Below, piece by piece: positions 37,858-46,272 of a stretch of 64,000 nt of DNA. The notes below the pieces were generated by a model. It was not told the DNA's origin, ran no database searches, and saw only the letters and a program-made list of their open reading frames with translations. The DNA comes from Tsukamurella sp. M9C (GTDB lineage Bacteria > Actinomycetota > Actinomycetes > Mycobacteriales > Mycobacteriaceae): the NCBI RefSeq assembly GCF_020169415.1, contig NZ_JAIULG010000009.1, forward strand, positions 37,933 to 101,932, read 5' to 3'. The position numbers and the translations under genes are program-made. Position 1 is the stretch's first letter; each line of letters begins with the position of its first letter.

Positions 37858-38955
37858 ATGGGACGGACCGACCACCGGGTCGCGGTCATCGGGGGCGGCG
37901 GTGTCGGGGCGGCCGCGGCGTGGGCCCTCGCCCGCGCCGGGGTCGACGTGGTGCTGATCGAGCGGTACCGGCGCGCCCACGCGCTGGGCGCCTCGCACGG
38001 CGCCACGCGCAACTTCAACCCGGGCTACACCCGCCCCGAGTACCTCGCGCTGCTGCGCGCCGCGCTCCCCCTCTGGCGGGAGCTCGAGGCCGAGTCGGGC
38101 GCACACCTCCTCGACCAGGTGGGCGTCGTCAACCGCGGGCCGCGGCCGGACGTGGCGGACCTCCTGGAGGCGTTGCCCACGATCGGCCTGCGTGCGGAGC
38201 TGCTCGACGCCCGCGAGGCCTCCCGACGGTGGCCCCAGCTGCGGTTCGCCGGCCCCGCCGTGCACCTCCCCGACGGTGGGCGGCTCTACGCCGAGCGATC
38301 CGTCGACGCGCTCTACCGGGTCGCGGAGGCCCGCGGCGCACGGATCCTCGAGGGCACCCGGGTCACCTCGCTCCAGGCGAACGACGACGGCGTGGTCATC
38401 GAGACCGACGGCGGGCCGATCACCGCCCGCACCGTCGTCGTCGCCGCGGGCGCGTGGTCGAACCGCCTGCTGGACGGTGTCGTGGACCTGCCCCCGCTCA
38501 CCGTCACCCAGGAGCAGCCCGCGCACTTCGCGCTCGCCGCGCCGCTTCCCGACCTGCCCGCGTTCAACCATCACCCCGAGGCGGACTCCGCGTGGTGGCC
38601 CTCGGCCGTCTACGGCGGCTGGACGCCCGGCGTCGGGATCAAGGCCGGGTGGCACGGCGTGGGCCCCGTCACCGATCCCGACGCGCGCACCCTGCGATCG
38701 GAACCGGCCCAGCTGCTCGCCCTCCGGCGGTACGTCGCCGAGTGGATCCCCGGCGCGGACCCGGACCGGTTCGAGGAGATCAGCTGCACGTACACGACGA
38801 CCCCGACGGCGGACTTCGCGATCGGCAGCGTCGGACCGATCACGGTCGCGGCCGGGTTCTCGGGCCACGGCTTCAAGTTCCTGCCCGCGCTGGGCGAGCT
38901 GCTGGCCCGACTCGCCTCCACCCCGGGCGCCCGCTCGCCGTTCCGCCTGGCGTGA
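37858..38955 (+). CDS. FAD-dependent amine oxidase (sarcosine oxidase/N-methyltryptophan oxidase-like)
   Basis: This 365-residue DAO-family protein has the FAD motif VAVIGGGGVGAAAAWALARAG followed by VVLIERY, and AHALGASHGATRNF in the region where MSOX enzymes contact the cofactor. The C-terminus has GFSGHGFKFLPALGELLA. MSOX and MTOX usually bind FAD covalently through a Cys near the C-terminus; no Cys is present in the GHGFKFLP segment, so covalent attachment is uncertain. GAGAAGGAGA precedes the ATG. The substrate is probably an N-methyl amino acid, not proven. Confidence 0.85.
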   Translation: MGRTDHRVAVIGGGGVGAAAAWALARAGVDVVLIERYRRAHALGASHGATRNFNPGYTRPEYLALLRAALPLWRELEAESGAHLLDQVGVVNRGPRPDVADLLEALPTIGLRAELLDAREASRRWPQLRFAGPAVHLPDGGRLYAERSVDALYRVAEARGARILEGTRVTSLQANDDGVVIETDGGPITARTVVVAAGAWSNRLLDGVVDLPPLTVTQEQPAHFALAAPLPDLPAFNHHPEADSAWWPSAVYGGWTPGVGIKAGWHGVGPVTDPDARTLRSEPAQLLALRRYVAEWIPGADPDRFEEISCTYTTTPTADFAIGSVGPITVAAGFSGHGFKFLPALGELLARLASTPGARSPFRLA

Positions 38956-38964
38956 CGACGCCGA

Positions 38965-39870
38965 TCAGGCAAGAACGGCGCGCCGGTAGACGAGCGCCGC
39001 GGCACCGATGAGGGGCGCGTCGGCGCCGAGGCCGGCGGGGACGACCCGCGCGGCGGCCACGTAGGGCAGCGGGTGCGCGGCGACCGCGGCCTGCACGAGG
39101 TCCACGAAATCGTCCGCGACGCGGGTGAATCCGCCGCCGAGGACGACGACCGAGGCGGGGACCAGCGCCACGGCGCTGCCGATCCCCTGGCCGACGGCGG
39201 CGGCGCACCGTCGGACCGCGGCGACCGCGACGGCGTCCCCGGCGCGGTACGCCTCCCCCAGCTCCTCTCCGGTGGAGCCATCGAAGCCCTGCGTGCGCGC
39301 CCATTCCACGGTGTGCGGACCGGAGGCGACGGACTCGAGCATGGTGGTGCGGCCGAGGGATTCGCTGCCGGTGTACCCCGACAGTTCGACTTGACCGATG
39401 TGCCCGGCGTTGCCGACGAGCGCGCGGCCGCCCACGAGGAAGCCGCCGCCGATGCCGGTGGAGACCACCATGCCGAGGGCGTCGTCATGGCCGCGCGCCG
39501 CCCCGAGCCAATGCTCGCCGAGCACGATCGCGACGCCGTCCCGGCGGAACTCGACGGGCAGGCCGCCGGCGGCGTCCGCCACGAGGTCGCGCAGCGGGAA
39601 GCCGTGCAGCGCCTCGAGGTTGATCGGCGAGGTGGTGCCCGCCGCGTCGTCGACCGGCCCGGCCGCGGCCAAGCCCACTCCCTGGACCGGCCCGTCCGCG
39701 GCGGCGAGGGCGTCGCGCACGACGCCGGTGATCGCTGCCTCGAGTTCGGCGGTCGTCGCCTCGGGCCCGGTGGGTGCGCGGTGCCGCGACGCCTCGACGA
39801 CGGTGCCGTCCGCCTCCACCAGCCCGGCCGCCACCTTGGTGCCGCCGAGGTCCACCGCGAGGACGGTCAT
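38965..39870 (-). CDS. ROK-family sugar kinase
   Basis: This 301-residue ROK protein has no DNA-binding domain, so it is a kinase rather than a repressor. The ATP motif is LAVDLGGTKVAAGLV and the sugar-binding region reads VVSTGIGGGFLVGGRALVGNAGHIG. The usual ROK zinc motif (CxCGxxGCxE after GH) is missing; the segment reads QVELSGYTGSESLGR instead. It overlaps the glucan phosphorylase stop by ATGA, so it probably phosphorylates glucose released from glycogen metabolism. Confidence 0.87.
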   Translation of the reverse strand: MTVLAVDLGGTKVAAGLVEADGTVVEASRHRAPTGPEATTAELEAAITGVVRDALAAADGPVQGVGLAAAGPVDDAAGTTSPINLEALHGFPLRDLVADAAGGLPVEFRRDGVAIVLGEHWLGAARGHDDALGMVVSTGIGGGFLVGGRALVGNAGHIGQVELSGYTGSESLGRTTMLESVASGPHTVEWARTQGFDGSTGEELGEAYRAGDAVAVAAVRRCAAAVGQGIGSAVALVPASVVVLGGGFTRVADDFVDLVQAAVAAHPLPYVAAARVVPAGLGADAPLIGAAALVYRRAVLA

Positions 39871-42332
39871 CGCGCGTACCGGACCAGACCGAGTTCGGCG
39901 GGGCCGGTGAGCAGGCGGTGCTGCGGGAGCACCCGCACCGCGTAGCCGAACCGGCCCACCTGCCCGGGCAGCACGGCCCGGTAGCGCTCGCCGTCGAAGT
40001 GCAGCCGGACGGCCCTGCCCTCCACGATGTCCCCGGCCTCGTCGACGCCGCCGATGACGGCCTCGACGCGGATGTCGCCGTCCTCCAGCGCCCCCAACGC
40101 GACGGCGGCGGCGATCTCCACTCCCTCGGGGAGCACGGTGGCGGTGGACTCGCCGACGCGCACCGCGTCCCAGCCGGAGCGGACCTTGTCGATGTACTCG
40201 ACGAGGTCGCCGATGGCGGGCCTGGTCGCCCGGGCGGAGCGGGCGGCGGGGCGGTAGTAGGCGGTGGCGTACTCGCGGACCATCCGGTCGGCGGCGACCT
40301 CGGGCGCGGTGGCGGACAACGTGTGCCGCACCTTGGCGAGCCAGCGCGGGGGCGCGTCGTCCGCGTCGCGGCGGTCGTAGAAGGCGGGCACCACGTCGTG
40401 CTCGAGCAGGTCGTACAGGGCGTCGGCCTCGATGTCGTCGCGGCGGCCCGGGTCCACGCCCACGGCCGACGGGATGGCCCAGCCGTTGTTCCCGTCGTAG
40501 AGCTCGTCCCACCAGCCGTCGAGCACCGAGAGGTTGAGGCCGCCGTTCATCGCGCTCTTCATGCCCGAGGTCCCGCAGGCCTCCAGGGGCCGCAGCGGGT
40601 TGTTCAGCCACACGTCGCAGCCGTGGTACAGGTACCCGGCCATGCCGATGGAGTAGTTGGGCAGGAAGGCGATCCGGTGCCGCAGGGTGCGGTCGTCGGT
40701 GAAATGCAGCAGCTGCTGCAGCAGGCGCTTGCCCTCGTCGTCATGCGGGTGGCTCTTCCCGGCGATCACCACCTGCACGGGTCGGTCCGGGTCCAACAGG
40801 AGCGCGCGCAGCCGCTCGGGATCGCGCAGCATCAGGGTGAGCCGTTTGTACGTCGAGACCCGGCGGGCGAAGCCGATGGTGAGCACCTCGGGGTCGAACA
40901 TCCGCTCGGTCCAGCCGAGTTCGGCGTCCACGGCGCCGCGCTCGCGCCACGCCGCCCGGGTGCGGGTGCGCACCTCGTCGACGAGGCGGTGGCGCAGCGT
41001 GGTGCGCAGGCGCCAGAGGGCCTCGTCAGGCATGGACAGCGGGTCGGCGGCGCGCTCGGCGACGAGGCGGTCGGCCCACGTTCCGTGGTGCACGCCGTTG
41101 GTGACCGAGCCGATGGGCACCTCGGCCGGCTCGAAGCCCGGCCACAGGCCGGCGAACATCTCGCGGCTCACGGCGCCGTGCAGCTTCGAGACCCCGTTCG
41201 CGCGCTGGGCGAGCCGGAATCCCATGTGGGCCATGTTGAAGACGCCGGCGTCGGCCTCGGCGCCGAGGGCGATGATCTCGTCGAGGGGCACCGTGGGCAG
41301 CAGCGAGCACATCTGGCTGCCGTCGCCGAAGTAGCGGCGCACGAGGTCCACGGGGAACCGGTCGATCCCGGCGGGCACCGGGGTGTGGGTGGTGAACACG
41401 GTGGCGGTGCGCGCCAGGGTCCGGGCCTCCGCGTAGCTGAGCTCCTCGGTCGCCATGAGCTCGCGGATCCGCTCCAGGCCGAGGAAGCCGGCGTGGCCCT
41501 CGTTGGCGTGGAAGACCTCGACGCCGGGGTGGCCGGTCAGGTCGCAGAAGGCGCGGGCGGCGCGGACGCCGCCGATGCCGAGCAGGATCTCCTGCCGCAG
41601 GCGGTGTTCGGCGTCGCCGCCGTAGAGCCGGTCGGTGACCCCGCGGAGATCGGGGTCGTTGTTCTCGATGTCGGTGTCCATGAACAGCAGCGGGATCCGT
41701 CCGACGTCGGCCCGCCACACGGCGGCGCTGAGCACGCGGCCCTCGAGCGGCACCGAAACCACCAGCTGCTGCCCACTGGAGAGCGTCACGGGCCGTAGCG
41801 GCAGCTGCGCCGGGTCCAGCTCGGGGTACGCCTCGAGCTGCCAGCCGTCCGCGGAGAGCGACTGCTGGAAGTAGCCGTGCCGGTACAGCAGGCCGAGCGC
41901 GATCAGCGGGAGACCGAGGTCGGACGCTGCCTTGAGGTGGTCGCCCGCGAGGACGCCGAGCCCGCCCGAGTAGTTCGGCAGCGTCTGGCTCACGCCGAAC
42001 TCCATCGAGAAGTACGCGATCCCCTTCGCGCCGTCCGTGAGCTCGTCGGCCCAGGACGGCCGCGTGAGGTAGTCGTTCAGGTCGGCGTGGACGGCGCGGA
42101 CCAGCGCGACGAACTCCGCGTCGTCGCCGAGGGCCGCCACCCGCGCCTGATCGGCGCCGCGGAGCGCCTCGAGCGGGTCACGGGTCGCCGCCCACACCTC
42201 GGGCGCGACGGTGGCGAACAGGTCCTGGGTGGGGCCGTGCCACACCCAGCGCAGGTTGCGCGCGAGGTCGGCGAGCGGCGCGAGCGACTCGGGGTAGGCG
42301 GGCTCGACGGTGAAGGTTCCTTCTGCGTGCAC
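39867..42332 (-). CDS. glgP: alpha-glucan phosphorylase
   Basis: This 821-residue GT35 phosphorylase belongs to the short (Thermus/actinobacterial) type. Evidence is the N-terminal NLRWVWHGPTQDLF domain, IAYFSMEFGVSQTLPNYSGGLGVLAGDH, HANEGHAGFL, and the PLP-region LEACGTSGMKSAMNGGLNLSVLDGWWDE. It releases glucose-1-phosphate from glycogen or maltodextrin. The GTG start is 50 bp from the leuA stop. The overlap with a ROK kinase gene fits glucan breakdown, with the kinase capturing free glucose. Confidence 0.94.
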   Translation of the reverse strand: MHAEGTFTVEPAYPESLAPLADLARNLRWVWHGPTQDLFATVAPEVWAATRDPLEALRGADQARVAALGDDAEFVALVRAVHADLNDYLTRPSWADELTDGAKGIAYFSMEFGVSQTLPNYSGGLGVLAGDHLKAASDLGLPLIALGLLYRHGYFQQSLSADGWQLEAYPELDPAQLPLRPVTLSSGQQLVVSVPLEGRVLSAAVWRADVGRIPLLFMDTDIENNDPDLRGVTDRLYGGDAEHRLRQEILLGIGGVRAARAFCDLTGHPGVEVFHANEGHAGFLGLERIRELMATEELSYAEARTLARTATVFTTHTPVPAGIDRFPVDLVRRYFGDGSQMCSLLPTVPLDEIIALGAEADAGVFNMAHMGFRLAQRANGVSKLHGAVSREMFAGLWPGFEPAEVPIGSVTNGVHHGTWADRLVAERAADPLSMPDEALWRLRTTLRHRLVDEVRTRTRAAWRERGAVDAELGWTERMFDPEVLTIGFARRVSTYKRLTLMLRDPERLRALLLDPDRPVQVVIAGKSHPHDDEGKRLLQQLLHFTDDRTLRHRIAFLPNYSIGMAGYLYHGCDVWLNNPLRPLEACGTSGMKSAMNGGLNLSVLDGWWDELYDGNNGWAIPSAVGVDPGRRDDIEADALYDLLEHDVVPAFYDRRDADDAPPRWLAKVRHTLSATAPEVAADRMVREYATAYYRPAARSARATRPAIGDLVEYIDKVRSGWDAVRVGESTATVLPEGVEIAAAVALGALEDGDIRVEAVIGGVDEAGDIVEGRAVRLHFDGERYRAVLPGQVGRFGYAVRVLPQHRLLTGPAELGLVRYAR

Positions 42333-42382
42333 GCCTACCGACCCTATTGCCTGCCCGCGCCGCCCGCGACGTTACCGGCGGG

Positions 42383-44134
42383 TCACGTGGCCTGGGCCGC
42401 GCCGATCACGGCGGCGGCCGTCGCGGCCAGCACGGAACGGTCGCGCCCCATGCTCCACCGCACCTCGCCGTCGCGCCGGTACTCGATCAGCGTGAGCGCT
42501 TCCGCGTCGTCGCCGCGGCCGAGCGCGGTCTGGTGCAGCGCGAGCACGTCGATCTTCGCGTCGTGCTCGGCGAGTGCCGCGACGATCGCCTCGACCGGGC
42601 CCACGCCGTCGACGACGGTGCGGTGCGGCGCACCGTCGACCCGGAGCCCGACGGTGACCCGGCTGCCGGCCGCGCCCTCCTCCGCGACGCAGTCGACGAG
42701 CTCGAACCGCCCGCCCGCGGCCCGGTAGGCCCGCTCGAAGACGGTCCACAACGCGGCGGTGTCCATCTCCGCGCCGTGCTCGTCGGCGTGTGCCTGGACG
42801 TGGCGGGCGAAGTCGATCTGCAGTCGCCGCGGCAGTTCCAGGCCCAGGTCCCGCTCCAGGAGGTACGCCATGCCGCCCTTGCCCGACTGGGAATTGACGC
42901 GGATGACGGCGTCGTAGGTCCGGCCGATGTCGGCCGGGTCGACGGGCAGGTAGGGCACGCGCCACTCGATCGCCCGCTCCGGCAGCCCCTCCGCCGCGGC
43001 GCGGATGCGGTGCTCGGCGAAGCCCTTCTTGATCGCGTCCTGGTGGGTGCCGCTGAACGCGGTGTGCACGAGATCCCCGACGTAAGGGTGCCGGTCGGGC
43101 ACGGCGATCCCATTGCACGCCTCGACGGTGCGCCGCACCTCGTCGATGTCGGAGAAGTCGACCATCGGGTCGATCCCCTGCGCGAACATGTTGAGCGCCA
43201 ACGTCGCCAGGTCCACGTTGCCGGTGCGCTCGCCGTTGCCGAAGAGGCAGCCCTCCACGCGCTGCGCCCCGGCGAGCACGGCCAGCTCGGCGCAGGCGAT
43301 ACCGGTCCCGCGGTCGTTGTGGGGGTGCACCGAGAGGATCACCGCGTCGCGGCGGGCGAGATTGCGGTGCATGTACTCGATCTGGTCGGCGTAGACGTTC
43401 GGCGTCGCCACCTCGACCGTCGCGGGCAGGTTGAGGATCACCGGCCGCTCGACGGTCGCGTCCCACAGCGCGGTCATCGCGTCGCAGACCTCGAGCACGT
43501 AGTCGGGCTCCGTGAGGTTGAAGACCTCGGGCGAGAACTCGAACCGCACGCCGTCGTGGTCGCCGGCGGCGGCGAGCAGGTCGCGGCCGCCGTCGAGGAT
43601 CAGCGAGCGCAGCTCCGCGCGGTCCCGGCCGAGCACCACGTCCCGCCAGGTCGGCGCGGTCGCGGTGTACATGTGGATCACCACCTCGTTGCGGATCCCG
43701 CGCACGGACTCGACGGTCCGCTCGATCAGGTCGCGGCGCGCGGGCGTGAAGACCACGATGGTGACATCCTCCGGGGCGATGTCGGTCTCGGCGATGAGCC
43801 GGACGAAGTCGTAGTCGGTCTGCGAGGCCGACGGGTAGCCGACCTCGATCTCCTTGTAGCCCGTGGCGACCATGAGCTCGAATAGCCGGCGCTTGCGTGC
43901 GGGATCCATCGGTTCGGGTAGGGCCTGGTTCCCGTCGCGCAGGTCGACGGGGACCCACAGCGGCGCCGCGGTCAGGCGCCGGGAAGGCCAGGTGCGGTCG
44001 GTGAGCGGGACGTCGACGCGGGCGTGGACGTCGCGGTAGCGGTGGTGCGGCATCTGGGAGCCGCGCTGGCGATTCCAGGCGGGCGCGGAGGCGGGGACGG
44101 GGCCGCGGGGCGTGTCGATCGTGGGGAAGGGCAT
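42383..44134 (-). CDS. leuA: 2-isopropylmalate synthase
   Basis: The 583-residue enzyme condenses acetyl-CoA with 2-ketoisovalerate, the first step of leucine synthesis. The catalytic domain runs from [19 protein letters not shown] through [15 protein letters not shown] (metal-binding His/His region), [12 protein letters not shown] and [14 protein letters not shown]. The C-terminal regulatory domain (about residues 440-575) binds leucine in mycobacterial homologues and causes feedback inhibition. The ATG at 44134 has AAGGA about 6 bp upstream. A leader peptide with four Leu codons and a two-state hairpin precede it, giving attenuation control. Confidence 0.96.
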   Translation of the reverse strand: MPFPTIDTPRGPVPASAPAWNRQRGSQMPHHRYRDVHARVDVPLTDRTWPSRRLTAAPLWVPVDLRDGNQALPEPMDPARKRRLFELMVATGYKEIEVGYPSASQTDYDFVRLIAETDIAPEDVTIVVFTPARRDLIERTVESVRGIRNEVVIHMYTATAPTWRDVVLGRDRAELRSLILDGGRDLLAAAGDHDGVRFEFSPEVFNLTEPDYVLEVCDAMTALWDATVERPVILNLPATVEVATPNVYADQIEYMHRNLARRDAVILSVHPHNDRGTGIACAELAVLAGAQRVEGCLFGNGERTGNVDLATLALNMFAQGIDPMVDFSDIDEVRRTVEACNGIAVPDRHPYVGDLVHTAFSGTHQDAIKKGFAEHRIRAAAEGLPERAIEWRVPYLPVDPADIGRTYDAVIRVNSQSGKGGMAYLLERDLGLELPRRLQIDFARHVQAHADEHGAEMDTAALWTVFERAYRAAGGRFELVDCVAEEGAAGSRVTVGLRVDGAPHRTVVDGVGPVEAIVAALAEHDAKIDVLALHQTALGRGDDAEALTLIEYRRDGEVRWSMGRDRSVLAATAAAVIGAAQAT

Positions 44135-44160
44135 GACGGTTCCTTCGTCGGTTCCTGGGC

Positions 44161-44217
44161 GGCCGGCACGGATTCCCCACGGCGGGATGCCGGCCCGGGA
44201 TTCAGGCCCCGCCGTGG
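44161..44217 (-). promoter_or_regulatory. leuA attenuator with two mutually exclusive hairpins
   Basis: Read on the minus strand, four segments follow in order. Segment 1 is CCACGGCGGG (44217-44208), inside the leader ORF. Segment 2 is GGCCGGCA (44195-44188). Segment 3 is CCCGCCGTGG (44186-44177). Segment 4 is TGCCGGCC (44168-44161). Segment 1 pairs exactly with 3, and 2 pairs exactly with 4, so the two hairpins exclude each other. This is the standard layout for ribosome-mediated attenuation. No long U run follows the last hairpin, so termination may be of the GC-rich actinobacterial kind, or the hairpin may act on translation. Confidence 0.72.
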
Positions 44218-44252
44218 CGCGGAAGGAGAAGGAGGTGGCCCCGCTGTGTCAT
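44202..44252 (-). CDS. leu leader peptide (16 residues, four consecutive Leu)
   Basis: The short ORF encodes [16 protein letters not shown]. The four Leu codons are CTC CTT CTC CTT, including two uncommon CTT codons in a GC-rich genome, so ribosome progress would slow when Leu-tRNA is short. It lies 67 bp ahead of leuA on the same strand. It begins 7 bp after a -10-like TAGGGT, so it is probably leaderless. Its last codons form the first segment of the downstream hairpin set. Confidence 0.8.
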   Translation of the reverse strand: MTQRGHLLLLPRHGGA

Positions 44253-44259
44253 GCCGACG

Positions 44260-44265
44260 ACCCTA
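44260..44265 (-). promoter_or_regulatory. -10 element of the leu leader transcript
   Basis: TAGGGT on the minus strand (TANNNT type, preceded by TGTGC) lies 7 bp before the leader-peptide ATG, which predicts transcription starting at the ATG. Confidence 0.5.
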
Positions 44266-44274
44266 GCACAACTC

Positions 44275-44289
44275 CTCAGACAAGCTGAG
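44275..44289. promoter_or_regulatory. dyad CTCAG-N5-CTGAG in the leu/GntR divergent promoter
   Basis: CTCAGACAAGCTGAG has exact 5-bp arms. It sits upstream of both -10 elements, where the leu leader -35 region would be. It could be the operator of the GntR protein encoded at 44305. The arms are short, so chance is possible. Confidence 0.45.
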
Positions 44290-44292
44290 AAG

Positions 44293-44298
44293 TATTCT
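44293..44298 (+). promoter_or_regulatory. -10 element for the GntR gene, leaderless layout
   Basis: TATTCT (TANNNT) ends 6 bp before the ATG at 44305. No ribosome-binding site is present, so the transcript is probably leaderless. Confidence 0.5.
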
Positions 44299-44304
44299 CG
44301 ATGC

Positions 44305-44982
44305 ATGCCCCCGCTCAGCCGCACCTCGCTCGCCGACCAGGCCGCCGACGCGCTGCTCGCCCGCGTCCGATCCGGCGAGTGGGCGGTCGGCGACAAGCTC
44401 CCCGGCGAGACCACCTTGGCCACGCAGCTCGGCGTCGGGCGCTCGACGGTGCGCGAGGCGATCCGCCGACTCGCGGGGATCGGTGTGCTCGCAACGCGGC
44501 AGGGCGCCGGGGTGTTCGTGACCAGGCTCGACGCCCCGTCCGGCCTCGACACGATGCTCGACGGGGCCGCGATCGACGCGGTGCTCGAGGCGCGGATCGC
44601 GGTCGAGGTGGAGGCCGCGGCCCTCTCCGCCCGGCGCCGCACCGAGGGCGACCTGGACGCGATCCGCGCCGCGCTCGCCATCCGCGCGGCCCACCGCGCC
44701 GATCTGGTGCGCCACGTCGAGACCGACACCGACTTCCACCGCGCGGTCATCGCGGCCGCCCACAACCCGGTGCTACTGGAGATGTTCGACGGCATCGCCG
44801 CGCACCTGCGGCGCGCGATGGTCGACATGCTGCGGTCCCGGCCCGAGCCCTACGGCGGGGACGACGACCAGGAATCGCACGCGGACCTGCTCGCCGCCGT
44901 CGAGCGCGGCGACGCCGCCGCGGCCGCACGGCTGAGCCGGGAACACCTGTCCGGCATGCTCACCCGGCGAGCAGCGCACTGA
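44305..44982 (+). CDS. GntR-family regulator with FCD domain (FadR subfamily)
   Basis: The gene encodes 225 residues. The winged helix is SLADQAADALLARVRSGEWAVGDKLPGETTLATQLGVGRSTVREAIRRLAGIGVL, and the FCD effector domain has the metal-type pattern TDTDFHRAVIAAAHNPVL and a C-terminal His in SREHLSG. It is divergent from the leu leader across about 50 bp. The ATG at 44305 is favoured because a -10 element lies 6 bp before it. It could respond to a carboxylate and act on its own promoter, leuA or a transporter; the target is unknown. Confidence 0.9.
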   Translation: MPPLSRTSLADQAADALLARVRSGEWAVGDKLPGETTLATQLGVGRSTVREAIRRLAGIGVLATRQGAGVFVTRLDAPSGLDTMLDGAAIDAVLEARIAVEVEAAALSARRRTEGDLDAIRAALAIRAAHRADLVRHVETDTDFHRAVIAAAHNPVLLEMFDGIAAHLRRAMVDMLRSRPEPYGGDDDQESHADLLAAVERGDAAAAARLSREHLSGMLTRRAAH

Positions 44983-45170
44983 ATTCAGATCACGGGCATG
45001 AGGCAAGAGACAGGGGTAGACAAGGGCTCGGAGAGCGAGTGCCACAGCGAGGAAGCCGCCGAGTGTGAGGTCACGTCCAGGCCTCCGAGGTACGCCGCAA
45101 CGGCTAGACCGCCGAGGCTGTGGATGACTAACGGAGATGACCGCCCGTTCGATCGGGTCGGCTCCCTAGC
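44983..45170 (-). pseudogene. possible gene remnant truncated by the insertion sequence
   Basis: This 188-bp stretch lies between the GntR stop and the left end of the insertion sequence. On the minus strand one frame stays open from the element to a stop at 44985 and reads like the end of a hydrophobic protein (HSLGGLAVAAYLGGLDV, then SLWHSLSEPLS). A second frame also gives hydrophobic residues (LGGFLAVALALRALVYP), as expected for a decayed membrane-protein gene with frameshifts. No family can be named, and no matching part is seen on the other side of the element. Confidence 0.3.
45165..45170. repeat. target-site duplication, left copy (CCTAGC)
   Basis: The six bases CCTAGC abut the left inverted repeat and are repeated exactly after the right one (46232-46237), as expected from transposition. 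Confidence 0.85.
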
Positions 45171-45194
45171 TGTACTGACCAGGATCGTTGTTGA
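45171..45194 (+). repeat. left terminal inverted repeat of the IS
   Basis: Twenty-four bases beginning TGTACTGACC match the reverse complement of 46208-46231 except at repeat positions 11, 12 and 15. Confidence 0.9.
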
Positions 45195-45263
45195 CTTAGG
45201 AGAGACCTCCGCGGTCGAGTTGGAGCTGTCTAGTTCTTCAGCTCGAACACACGGAGGCCTCTC

Positions 45264-46236
45264 GTGTCCCACGGTAACGCCCGGCTGACTCCGGCCGGCA
45301 GGCTGATACTCGTTCAACGCATCCAATCCGGGCGTGCGGTCGCCCATGTGGCTGCCGAAATGGGGATCTCGCGGACGACTGCGTGGAGGTGGTGGCGACG
45401 CTTCCGTGAGCAGGGAAATGCGGGTCTGGTCGACCGCTCCAGCGTCGCCCACTCCCACCCATCACGGACCGGCCCATGCGCGGAAACAAGGGTCCGGATT
45501 ATGCGACACCTATCGCGCCGCGGTCCGGTGTTCATCGCGAACAAGCTCGACATGCACGCCTCCACTGTCGGCCGTGTGCTGCGCCGCCACCGAGCCCCAC
45601 TGCTGCGGGAGCTCGACCCAGTGACCGGGACGGTGATCCGCTCCGCCCGCCGGTCCGCTCGACGCTACGAGCACGACTATCCCGGCTCACTGATCCACGT
45701 TGACGTCAAGAAGCTCGGTCGAATCCCTGACGGCGGCGGTTGGCGTGCACACGGCCGCAGCGAGAAGGTCCGCGGCCGCGGCGCCGGTTACGACTACATC
45801 CACGCCGCGATCGACGACCACTCCCGCCTGGCCTACCTGGAGGTCCACCCCGACGAGAAGGGCACCACCTGCGCCGGGTTCCTCGACCGCGCGACCAGGT
45901 TCTACCGCGGCCTCGGCGTCACCGTTGAACGAGTCATCACCGACAACGCCTTCGCCTACCGCAAAAAGCGCTGCGTTCCGGGAAATCGCTGCTGCGCATA
46001 ACATCACGCAGAAGTTCATCCGCCCGCACTGCCCCTGGACGAACGGAAAAGTTGAACGCCTCAACCGCACTCTCGCCACCGAATGGGCCTACAGCAGGAC
46101 CTGGACATCGAACACCGCCCGCACCGAAGCCTTGCCAGCATGGCTCGACTACTACAACCTGAACAGACCCCACCTCGGCATCGAAGGCCACTCACCGATC
46201 GACCGCATCAACAACGGTCGGGGTCAGTACACCTAG
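45264..46236 (+). pseudogene. IS481-type transposase, frameshifted
   Basis: The frame starts with GTG behind GGAGG. The N-terminal part has the HTH (VAHVAAEMGISRTTAWRWW) and the first DDE residues in LIHVDVKKLGRIPDGG and YIHAAIDDHSRLAYLE. At about 45961 a run of five A residues shifts the frame, which then ends at 46001. The rest continues in the other frame (SAAFREIAAAHNITQKFIRP, then CPWTNGKVERLNRTL with the final Glu, then PHLGIEGHSPIDRI). Four A residues would restore one protein of about 320 residues. The terminal TAG (46234-46236) lies in the target duplication, outside the element. Confidence 0.88.
46208..46231 (-). repeat. right terminal inverted repeat of the IS
   Basis: It pairs with 45171-45194 at 21 of 24 positions. 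It overlaps the last codons of the transposase. Confidence 0.9.
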
Positions 46237-46237
46237 C
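46232..46237. repeat. target-site duplication, right copy (CCTAGC)
   Basis: An exact copy of 45165-45170. It supplies the TAG stop codon for the transposase reading frame. Confidence 0.85.
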
Positions 46238-46272
46238 GCGGGGAACCGGTGACCGGCGTGAAGCGCCGGGGT

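Larger units (their letters stand above)
45171..46231 (+). mobile_element. IS481-family-like insertion sequence, 1061 bp, complete ends
   Basis: The element has 24-bp terminal inverted repeats (45171-45194 and 46208-46231), both starting TGTACTGACC and ending CGTTGTTGA, with 21 of 24 positions identical. It has a 6-bp target duplication CCTAGC and one transposase frame covering most of its length, now broken by a frameshift. Length, DDE motif and single-gene layout fit IS481. The exact duplication shows the insertion is recent enough not to have decayed. Confidence 0.9.

Noticed and set aside
44134..44252. T-box riboswitch before leuA
   Set aside because: No T-box sequence or long specifier stem is present; the leader ORF with Leu codons and paired hairpins explains the region.
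45955..45975. Programmed -1 frameshift in the transposase
   Set aside because: The second part of the protein lies in the +1 frame relative to the first; a -1 slip at the A run would not join them.
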